Positions 6,955-12,169 of a DNA stretch of 18,509 nucleotides are shown piece after piece (position 1 is the first letter of the stretch; each line of letters starts with the position of its first letter). Source of the stretch: Spirochaetales bacterium. GTDB taxonomy: Bacteria > Spirochaetota > Spirochaetia > SZUA-6. The position numbers and the translations under genes were made by a program. The stretch spans positions 1 to 18,509 of the forward strand of contig QILZ01000150.1 in NCBI GenBank assembly GCA_003233545.1. The letters are read 5' to 3'. The notes beneath the pieces were generated by a model. That model ran no database searches, had not been told where the DNA came from, and was given only the letters and a program-made list of their open reading frames with translations.

Positions 6955-7300
6955 ACAATTTGTATTGGATATAGCAAAACTCCTCGATGAACATAAAGGT
7001 CGAAATACTATCGTACTGGATGTAAGGGGGCTGAACAGCTGGACTGATTACTTTATAATAACGACTGTTCAGAGTTCCGCACATTCAGCGGGATTAATGC
7101 GTTTCCTCCGGATTTATTTTAAAGAAAATAACATACATCCGATTAATCAGCGTAAAACTACGGGACATGCCGGCTGGCTGCTTTTAGACTGCGGCAATTT
7201 TATCGTAAACCTCATGGAAGAAGAAAAGAGGGATTTCTACGAACTTGAAAGATTGTGGTTTAAAGCCGGCATTCTCTATCAGTCATCGAAATTATCGTAA
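6935..7300 (+). CDS. rsfS: Ribosomal silencing factor RsfS
   Basis: RsfS (YbeB/Iojap family) binds uL14 on the 50S subunit and blocks joining with 30S when nutrients are short. The family core is plain: Leu-Asp-Val-Arg-Gly-Leu-Asn-Ser-Trp-Thr-Asp-Tyr-Phe-Ile-Ile-Thr-Thr, then Trp-Leu-Leu-Leu-Asp-Cys-Gly-Asn-Phe-Ile-Val-Asn-Leu-Met and Tyr-Glu-Leu-Glu-Arg-Leu-Trp at the end. ATG 6935 follows AAGGA (6925-6929) by 5 bases and overlaps the LCP gene by 20 bases; an in-frame TTG at 6920 is less likely. Length is 121. Its last 22 bases overlap the 3' end of the oppositely directed acidic-protein gene, and no terminator hairpin is visible there. Confidence 0.93.
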   Translation: MEDTASKQFVLDIAKLLDEHKGRNTIVLDVRGLNSWTDYFIITTVQSSAHSAGLMRFLRIYFKENNIHPINQRKTTGHAGWLLLDCGNFIVNLMEEEKRDFYELERLWFKAGILYQSSKLS

Positions 7301-7548
7301 TCGATATCATCATCATCGATATCATAATCATCATCATCTAAATAGTCTTCGTCGTCGAGGTAATCTTCATCTTCATCAAAATCATCCTCCAGTTCATCTT
7401 CGTCGTCAAAATCTTCATCAATGTCGATATCGTCATCTTCTAAATCGTCTTCCAGATCATCGTCGAAATCATCGTCGAAATCATCAAATTCCTCATCATA
7501 ATCATTATTGTCGGGCTCGTTAATTCGGAAATCATCATACATGTTCAT
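7279..7548 (-). CDS. Small extremely acidic, Asp-rich protein of unknown function
   Basis: I do not recognise a family. The 89-residue product has about 45 Asp and 12 Glu, one Arg and no Lys by hand count. It is low complexity, with hydrophobic or aromatic residues (Phe, Leu, Tyr, Ile) spaced every few residues among the acidic runs. Only the first 15 residues look like ordinary sequence. There is no signal peptide or membrane segment, so it is probably cytoplasmic and disordered. It is likely a real gene: AGGAGGGG (7557-7564, minus strand) lies 8 bases before the ATG at 7548, and a good promoter lies upstream. The overlapping + strand frame would be His/Arg-rich and has no such signals. Candidate roles such as nucleic-acid mimic, metal buffer or ribosome or basic-protein chaperone are guesses. 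Confidence 0.75.
   Translation of the reverse strand: MNMYDDFRINEPDNNDYDEEFDDFDDDFDDDLEDDLEDDDIDIDEDFDDEDELEDDFDEDEDYLDDEDYLDDDDYDIDDDDIDYDNFDD
7456..7485. repeat. In-frame 12-base tandem repeat inside the acidic gene
   Basis: The + strand unit ATCATCGTCGAA occurs at 7456-7467 and 7468-7479, followed by half a unit at 7480-7485. It encodes Phe-Asp-Asp-Asp on the minus strand. The whole of 7282-7500 is made of similar GAT/GAC-type triplet runs, so length changes by slippage would stay in frame. Confidence 0.75.
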
Positions 7549-7596
7549 GAAGAAATCCCCTCCTAAAAAATAATATGTAGATGCTCTTTCCTTTTC

Positions 7597-7626
7597 AATC
7601 TATGGTTACGAATCAAACATTGTCAA
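7597..7626 (-). promoter_or_regulatory. Strong putative promoter of the acidic-protein gene
   Basis: Read on the minus strand, a perfect TTGACA (7621-7626) is followed after 18 bases by TAGATT (7597-7602). The bases just upstream (about 7627-7650) are A-rich on this strand, like an UP element. The predicted start of transcription near 7590 gives a leader of about 41 bases ending in a very good ribosome-binding site. The -35 lies about 18 bases past the cheX stop. Confidence 0.65.
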
Positions 7627-7644
7627 CTAGTTTTTTAGATTTTT

Positions 7645-8115
7645 TTAATTTTTTACGCCGATAATAATGTATAATTTACCGATGTCTCCGGTAACTGTTC
7701 TGGAAGTGAAACTATTTAAATTGGAAGTCATCAGTTTTATATGATCTCCGATTAAGATGGTAGGCGGGGTTATATCACAACTGATATTTTCTTCGTAGAG
7801 ATGAGTTACTGCATGTCCCGAAATCTGGTTTGTAATTTCAGCAAGAGCGGCTTCGCGGAGCGGGCCGAATTGATCTGATTTGTATGGTATATTCATACTC
7901 AGCATCATGGTATCGGCTATATTGTGAGCCGTTTTCAAATCTGTCATCATTAAAAATGAACCTTTTATGTTTCCGGTTATTCCTATACTTGTGACTAATT
8001 GAATCGAATTATTATCCGGCATCCCGGAGTCCGCGATCGAATCTATACGGATACCTGTTTCGGAAAAAACTTCATTAAGTGCATCTGTGAAGCATTTAAG
8101 CAGTTTTTGGTTCAT
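7645..8115 (-). CDS. cheX: CheX-family chemotaxis phosphatase
   Basis: CheX removes phosphate from CheY-like response regulators. Spirochaetes commonly use it in place of CheZ. Family features in the 156-residue product are Ile-Gly-Ile-Thr-Gly-Asn-Ile-Lys-Gly-Ser (44-53), the phosphatase helix Ala-Leu-Ala-Glu-Ile-Thr-Asn-Gln-Ile (90-98) with the Glu-x-x-Asn pair at 93 and 96, and Asp-Ile-Thr-Pro-Pro-Thr-Ile-Leu-Ile-Gly (114-123). I start it at ATG 8115, because homology begins there. The reading frame is open to 8247, but that upstream part shows no similarity and would run through both divergent promoters. No usable ribosome-binding site precedes 8115 (AGGGG is 1 base away). It stands alone, with no che or fli gene in view. 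Confidence 0.85.
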   Translation of the reverse strand: MNQKLLKCFTDALNEVFSETGIRIDSIADSGMPDNNSIQLVTSIGITGNIKGSFLMMTDLKTAHNIADTMMLSMNIPYKSDQFGPLREAALAEITNQISGHAVTHLYEENISCDITPPTILIGDHIKLMTSNLNSFTSRTVTGDIGKLYIIIGVKN

Positions 8116-8121
8116 ACCCCT

Positions 8122-8150
8122 ACTATAAGCCAAATACGGAAATGCGTCCA
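8122..8150 (-). promoter_or_regulatory. Putative promoter of cheX, apparently giving a leaderless transcript
   Basis: Read on the minus strand, TGGACG (8145-8150) is followed by 17 bases and TATAGT (8122-8127). The -10 ends 6 bases before ATG 8115, so transcription would begin at or next to the A of the start codon. This fits the absence of a properly spaced ribosome-binding site. The -35 matches the consensus at four of six bases. Confidence 0.5.
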
Positions 8151-8158
8151 GCAAACCA

Positions 8159-8186
8159 TTGACACGATTGATATTTTTTGTATAAT
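8159..8186 (+). promoter_or_regulatory. Consensus sigma70 promoter of ispE-spoVG
   Basis: TTGACA (8159-8164) and TATAAT (8181-8186) are both perfect, with a 16-base spacer. The -10 ends only 10 bases before ATG 8197, so the leader would be about 3-5 bases and ispE has no Shine-Dalgarno sequence. Its -35 lies 8 bases from the -35 of the divergent cheX promoter. Confidence 0.75.
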
Positions 8187-8196
8187 AAGCCGGTTC

Positions 8197-9102
8197 ATGT
8201 ATGAATCGGAGATAGAGCTGTATGCACCTGCAAAAGTTAACCTGCATCTGGAGGTTTTATATAAAAGGCAGGATGGTTATCATAATATCAGGTCCGTTTT
8301 CATCGCTGTTTCATTGTTCGATCGTATAGTGATACGTTCTTTGAAAGAAGAGGATAAATGTACTGTAGCCGGGAACTGCGGCGTAATAAACGGTGTAAAT
8401 CTTGCGGTAAAGGCTTATAATCTTTTTAAACAAGCAGCCGGAATAAATAACGGGGTTTCTATATTACTGGAAAAGAATATACCGAAAGGTGCGGGACTTG
8501 GAGGAGGTTCGAGTGATGCGGCCTCTGTGATTAAAGGTTTAAACAGGCTTTTTAATACAGGGCTTCCACTGGAGGTTCAACAGGATATTGCATCGGAAGT
8601 GGGCAGTGATGTTCCTTTTTTTCTAAACGGAACAGCGGCATTTATCGAGGGAACGGGATGTATAATTAAATCATTGATTCCACGTCTTGATTTTACTATC
8701 TTATTGATAAACCCGGGAGCACATATTAGTACGAAGGAGGCTTTTTCGAAACTTGACAAGACTGTATACGGGGAGGATAATTTATTAACTAAAGAAGTAC
8801 TATGTGATACATATTTTAATAAACCTGTTAAAGATTGGGATTTTTTTAATACGTTTTATCCGATACTGAAAACGGAACATAAAGAATTGAAGGAAGTCGA
8901 GAGAAGTATCGATTCTGTAAGACCGGATTTTAGTGGGATTTCGGGGAGTGGTTCGACGTTTTTCTGTATTTTTTCAGATATCGAAAGAGCATATAATGCA
9001 TTCGTCTATCTGAAAAAATTGTACGGTTTTGTTAAATTATGTAAACCACTTGAAGTTCAACCTAAAGCTATATTAAAATTGGGAGAGTCAGAGGCTACAT
9101 AG
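8197..9102 (+). CDS. ispE: 4-diphosphocytidyl-2-C-methyl-D-erythritol kinase
   Basis: GHMP-family kinase of the MEP pathway, phosphorylating CDP-methylerythritol on the way to isoprenoid precursors. Motifs in order: Pro-Ala-Lys-Val-Asn (11-15, with the catalytic Lys13), the ATP loop Pro-Lys-Gly-Ala-Gly-Leu-Gly-Gly-Gly-Ser-Ser-Asp-Ala-Ala (96-109), Gly-Ser-Asp-Val-Pro-Phe-Phe (136-142, catalytic Asp138), and near the end Gly-Ile-Ser-Gly-Ser-Gly-Ser-Thr-Phe. Length 301 is typical. The frame is open far upstream to 7999, but ATG 8197 is the start that matches homologues, which have few residues before the first motif, and it lies just after the promoter. spoVG follows after 21 bases. Confidence 0.94.
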   Translation: MYESEIELYAPAKVNLHLEVLYKRQDGYHNIRSVFIAVSLFDRIVIRSLKEEDKCTVAGNCGVINGVNLAVKAYNLFKQAAGINNGVSILLEKNIPKGAGLGGGSSDAASVIKGLNRLFNTGLPLEVQQDIASEVGSDVPFFLNGTAAFIEGTGCIIKSLIPRLDFTILLINPGAHISTKEAFSKLDKTVYGEDNLLTKEVLCDTYFNKPVKDWDFFNTFYPILKTEHKELKEVERSIDSVRPDFSGISGSGSTFFCIFSDIERAYNAFVYLKKLYGFVKLCKPLEVQPKAILKLGESEAT

Positions 9103-9123
9103 CAGGCGAAAAGGAGGTTGCTC

Positions 9124-9429
9124 ATGGAAATTACTGACATTCGAATTAAAAAGGTTAACGGTGAGGGGAAGCTTAAGGCCTATGTCACAGTAACCTTTGA
9201 TAACTGCTTTGTTGTACATAATCTCAAGATTATATCCGGTCAGGCCGGAATGTTTGTTGCAATGCCGAGCAGAAAGACAAAGAGCGGTGAATATAAGGAT
9301 ATTGCTCATCCGATAAATTCTGATTTTCGTAATATTATTCAGACAAAAATACTTACCGAATATGATAATCTCAAAGAGGAACCTGAACCTGAACGGGTGG
9401 ATAAGGCGGAATCATCCGAATCCGATTAA
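9124..9429 (+). CDS. spoVG: SpoVG family nucleic-acid-binding regulator
   Basis: SpoVG proteins are small DNA- and RNA-binding regulators, named from sporulation but present in non-sporulating spirochaetes such as Borrelia. The 101-residue product has the family core: Met-Glu-Ile-Thr-Asp-Ile-Arg-Ile-Lys-Lys-Val, Lys-Leu-Lys-Ala-Tyr-Val-Thr-Val-Thr-Phe-Asp, Val-His-Asn-Leu-Lys-Ile-Ile, and Phe-Val-Ala-Met-Pro-Ser-Arg-Lys followed by Tyr-Lys-Asp-Ile-Ala-His-Pro-Ile. The tail after residue 80 is acidic and probably disordered. ATG 9124 has AAGGAGGT at 9111-9118, 5 bases away; an in-frame TTG at 9118 overlaps that site and is unlikely. The stop is only 4 bases before a tRNA gene. Confidence 0.95.
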   Translation: MEITDIRIKKVNGEGKLKAYVTVTFDNCFVVHNLKIISGQAGMFVAMPSRKTKSGEYKDIAHPINSDFRNIIQTKILTEYDNLKEEPEPERVDKAESSESD

Positions 9430-9433
9430 TTTT

Positions 9434-9506
9434 TGGGACGTTGGCAAGAGGTAAGCCACCGGTTTTTGGTACCGGCATTTCGCAGGTTCGAATCCTGCCG
9501 TCCCAG
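9434..9506 (+). tRNA. tRNA-Gln (anticodon UUG)
   Basis: A 73-base cloverleaf. The acceptor arm TGGGACG (9434-9440) pairs with CGTCCCA (9499-9505), with discriminator G at 9506. The anticodon stem CCGGT/ACCGG encloses the 7-base loop TTTTGGT, giving anticodon TTG, which reads CAA glutamine codons. The T arm GCAGG-TTCGAAT-CCTGC is canonical. CCA is not encoded (TAA follows), so it must be added after transcription. No promoter fits between the spoVG stop and the tRNA, so it is probably cut from the ispE-spoVG transcript. Confidence 0.95.
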
Positions 9507-9555
9507 TAAAACAATAAATAACGATTATTAATCGATTTCACAAAGGAGAAAATAG

Positions 9556-10176
9556 ATGGAATCAAAAACGTTACTGGCCTTTTCAAGAATAAAACAGAAA
9601 AAGAATTCAGCAAGAAGGCTGAGAAGGGAAGGAAAAATTCCTGCAGTAATCTATGGGCATGAGGGGAATTTCCCGATTTTTGTCAATGAACATGAGTTTA
9701 TTGCGAAATTTCAGAAACTTTCGGAGAATACCATTATCAATATTAAGACCGGAGATGAAGAAAGAGATGTACTTGTAAAGGACTACCAGGAGGACATAAC
9801 AACCGGGAAAATTCTTCATATCGATTTTTATGAAATCGAAAGAGGAAAAACACTGAAAACACGTGTTCCGGTAGTTTTTGCAGGGGCATCACCCGGTGTT
9901 AAAATCGGCGGTATATTCGAAACGCTCCTGCACGAAATCGAGATAGAATGTCTTCCGAAAGATCTGCCTGAGAAAGTTGAGGTCGATATCGGTTCGCTTG
10001 ATATCGGCGATGCGGTTCATATCGATGATATTGAATTAGGAAAGGATGTAAAGGTACTGAATGCCGGCGATCAGGTTATCTGTACGATTTCTCATGCACG
10101 TGTGGAGGAAGTAACGGAAGAGGAAGAAGAAGAAATTACAGCGGAAGAAGCCGAAGAAACCGGCGAGGAGGAATAA
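9556..10176 (+). CDS. rplY: Ribosomal protein bL25, CTC/TL5 form
   Basis: 5S rRNA-binding protein of the 50S subunit in its long, two-domain form (206 residues), related to B. subtilis Ctc and Thermus TL5. Residues 1-92 are the 5S-binding domain, with Ser-Ala-Arg-Arg-Leu-Arg-Arg-Glu-Gly-Lys-Ile-Pro-Ala-Val-Ile-Tyr-Gly (18-34) and His-Ile-Asp-Phe-Tyr (88-92). Residues about 96-180 are the beta-rich TL5 domain, with Val-Pro-Val-Val-Phe and Val-Asp-Ile-Gly-Ser-Leu. The last 25 residues are mostly Glu. ATG 9556 follows AAAGGAG (9542-9548) by 7 bases. The order spoVG-rplY-pth-tilS-ftsH is the one I recall from Borrelia. Confidence 0.95.
   Translation: MESKTLLAFSRIKQKKNSARRLRREGKIPAVIYGHEGNFPIFVNEHEFIAKFQKLSENTIINIKTGDEERDVLVKDYQEDITTGKILHIDFYEIERGKTLKTRVPVVFAGASPGVKIGGIFETLLHEIEIECLPKDLPEKVEVDIGSLDIGDAVHIDDIELGKDVKVLNAGDQVICTISHARVEEVTEEEEEEITAEEAEETGEEE
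10165..10172 (+). promoter_or_regulatory. Ribosome-binding site deciding the CTG start of pth
   Basis: GAGGAGGA lies inside the last codons of rplY. The CTG at 10180 is 7 bases downstream, which is ideal spacing. No ATG, GTG or TTG exists in the pth frame between the in-frame stop at 10174-10176 and GTG 10258, so this site argues for initiation at CTG. Confidence 0.75.
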
Positions 10177-10179
10177 TAC

Positions 10180-10752
10180 CTGTCTCTTATTGTCTTCGGA
10201 CTTGGGAATCCCGGAAACGAGTATGTCTTTAGCAGGCATAATGTCGGCTTTCGGGCTGTGGAATTAATTGCCAGGCGCCTGCATATCGGCTTTAAAAAGC
10301 CTTTCTTAAGGAAATATCTTATTGCTAAAGGCAGGTTCAGGGGCAAGGAAATAGTACTCATTAAACCTCTTACCTATATGAACGATTCAGGTACTGTACT
10401 TTCTGTTGTATTGCGTGATACAGGGTATGATATCGAGGATATGGTTGTGATATGTGATCAGCTCGATCTGCCTCCGGGAATTTGCAGACTACGGGTAAAA
10501 GGTGCTTCCGGCGGGCATAACGGACTTGCCTCTATGATTCGATATGCCGGAACTGAAAAGTTTAAAAGAATCTATATCGGTATAGGCAGGCCGTTAAATA
10601 GAAGAAGGATTATAGATTATGTTTTAAGTGATCCCGGTAAGGAATCGGAAGATATTGATCGATGCATAGAACGAACCGCAGATGCTGTTCTTATGCTGCT
10701 CTATGAAAACCCCCAGATGGTAATGAATGTCTTTAACAAAAAAGAATCCTGA
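10180..10752 (+). CDS. pth: Peptidyl-tRNA hydrolase, CTG start
   Basis: Releases peptides from stalled peptidyl-tRNA. The frame is closed by a stop at 10174-10176, and the family N-terminus (Leu-Ile-Val-Phe-Gly-Leu-Gly-Asn-Pro-Gly) begins at once after it. Counting CTG 10180 as residue 1 puts Asn10, His20 (the catalytic base), Asn68, Asp93 and Asn114 at the same numbers as in E. coli Pth. Length 190 compares with 194 in E. coli. Starting at the next conventional codon, GTG 10258, would remove Asn10 and His20. The start is therefore very probably CTG, supported by GAGGAGGA 7 bases upstream and a 3-base gap after rplY. The 3' end overlaps tilS by 26 bases. Confidence 0.9.
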   Translation: MSLIVFGLGNPGNEYVFSRHNVGFRAVELIARRLHIGFKKPFLRKYLIAKGRFRGKEIVLIKPLTYMNDSGTVLSVVLRDTGYDIEDMVVICDQLDLPPGICRLRVKGASGGHNGLASMIRYAGTEKFKRIYIGIGRPLNRRRIIDYVLSDPGKESEDIDRCIERTADAVLMLLYENPQMVMNVFNKKES

Positions 10753-12169
10753 TAATTTTAAACAACTTATTTCTGATGCACTTAAAAAACTGGGTGTTCT
10801 TTCCGGTGAAAGAATGCTCGTCGGTTTTTCAGGAGGGCCGGATTCTACATTTTTATTGTATATGCTGAATAAATTAATACCGGATTGGAATTTTAAATTA
10901 TTTGCAGCCTATATCGATCATGGAATGCGGAGTAAAACCGAATTAAGGGAGGAGATGAGATTTGTAAAATCTTTCTCCGCAGAAATGGGTGTACCGCTTT
11001 ATATCGAAAGGATTCCCGAAGGAGAAATACGCAAAGTTTCTGCAGTGGAAGGGATAAGCGTGGAAGAATACGCACGAAACAGGCGGTATGCCCTGTTTAA
11101 GAAACTTGCTTTAAAAATTAAAGCCTCCCGTATTGTACTCGGCCATAATTACGATGATCAGGTCGAAACCATAATTATGCGTTTTTTTCAGGGTTCGAAT
11201 TTTTCCGGATTTACCGGTATACCTGAAAAACGGGATATTATAATAAGGCCTGTAATGGATTTCTCCAAATTCGAAATCCTTGGTTACCTCGATGAGCATA
11301 ACATTCCGTTCAGTGTCGATTCTACGAATCTGAAAACCGATTATTTAAGAAATAAAGTACGGCATAAGCTGATGCCGGTAATTTCGGAAGTGTTTCAGGG
11401 GTACGATACGGGAATACGGGTGTTTTCCGAAAAGATGAAAGTTCTTAAAGATTTTTCGGAAAATGAAATACAACATAACAAAAACATCGAAATATGTGAT
11501 GCCGGTTATAAAATTGACGGCAGCTGGTTTATCGGGCTGCCGGGGTTTTTACGAATACAGGTTGTCTATTATCTTTTTGATAAAATGATGAGTACGGATA
11601 AGGTATTTCATAAAAGGATTCCATACCGTTTTTTGCGGATTCTGCTTGATAAAGAGATTATCCAGAAACGAAAAATAGTAATTAAAGGTTACGGGTTTAA
11701 ATTAAGCTGGAAGAAACACAGCCTTTTTTGGGAAAGGGATGTTGTCTATAACAGGAAAAAGGGTTATTTTATTGTCATAAGAAAGAATGTAGTATATGAT
11801 ATTGATTTTTTACATTTTAGTATTACATTAAGCGGAGATATTGATAATATTGTTTGTGATGAAGTATTACCTGTAAATATTGAGTGTCTCAATGAACCGG
11901 TAGTTCTAAGGACATGGGAGGACGGAGATAGAATAAAAGTATGGAGAGGGACTAAGCTGATAAAAAAGATATTTCAGGAATTAAAAATACCTGTGTTTAA
12001 ACGTGATATGGTCCCGCTTGTAACCGATAGAGAAGGGATTAAGGTTATCTTGGCCGGCCCCCTGGGGTATGCTAATGTATACGGTTATGATATCAAGAAT
12101 GATAAAAGTTCAGGTGATAAATTAAATATTATAATAAAATATATGGAGACAGGAAACAGTGGGAGATAA
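10727..12169 (+). CDS. tilS: tRNA(Ile)-lysidine synthetase
   Basis: Attaches lysine to C34 of tRNA-Ile(CAU), so that it reads AUA instead of AUG. The N-terminal PP-loop ATPase shows Phe-Ser-Gly-Gly-Pro-Asp-Ser-Thr (34-41), Ala-Tyr-Ile-Asp-His-Gly-Met-Arg, Glu-Glu-Tyr-Ala-Arg-Asn-Arg-Arg and Gly-His-Asn-Tyr-Asp-Asp-Gln-Val-Glu-Thr. The C-terminal TilS_C domain is also present: Arg-Thr-Trp-Glu-Asp-Gly-Asp-Arg-Ile, Lys-Lys-Ile-Phe-Gln-Glu-Leu-Lys-Ile-Pro and an ending Val-Ile-Leu-Ala-Gly-Pro. At 480 residues it is the long form. ATG 10727 lies inside pth with no clear ribosome-binding site, suggesting coupling. It overlaps ftsH by 11 bases, the usual tilS-ftsH pairing. Confidence 0.95.
   Translation: MSLTKKNPDNFKQLISDALKKLGVLSGERMLVGFSGGPDSTFLLYMLNKLIPDWNFKLFAAYIDHGMRSKTELREEMRFVKSFSAEMGVPLYIERIPEGEIRKVSAVEGISVEEYARNRRYALFKKLALKIKASRIVLGHNYDDQVETIIMRFFQGSNFSGFTGIPEKRDIIIRPVMDFSKFEILGYLDEHNIPFSVDSTNLKTDYLRNKVRHKLMPVISEVFQGYDTGIRVFSEKMKVLKDFSENEIQHNKNIEICDAGYKIDGSWFIGLPGFLRIQVVYYLFDKMMSTDKVFHKRIPYRFLRILLDKEIIQKRKIVIKGYGFKLSWKKHSLFWERDVVYNRKKGYFIVIRKNVVYDIDFLHFSITLSGDIDNIVCDEVLPVNIECLNEPVVLRTWEDGDRIKVWRGTKLIKKIFQELKIPVFKRDMVPLVTDREGIKVILAGPLGYANVYGYDIKNDKSSGDKLNIIIKYMETGNSGR

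Noticed and set aside
7245..7523. + strand frame of 92 codons, rich in His, Arg and Asn, over the acidic gene
   Set aside because: It is the complement of the GAT/GAC repeats, has no ribosome-binding site, and starts inside rsfS; all expression signals favour the minus strand.
7625..7632. Palindrome AACTAGTT beside the acidic-gene -35
   Set aside because: Eight bases of AT-rich symmetry is expected by chance; no second copy noticed nearby.
8116..8247. N-terminal extension of CheX in the open upstream frame
   Set aside because: No similarity to CheX, it crosses both divergent promoters and the ispE start, and no initiation signal was found.
9522..9534. Small palindrome CGATT-ATT-AATCG between tRNA-Gln and rplY
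   Set aside because: Five-pair AT-rich stem without a T-run; not a convincing terminator or operator.
10258..10752. pth starting at GTG 10258
   Set aside because: It would drop the first 26 residues including Asn10 and catalytic His20, which are encoded in frame just upstream.
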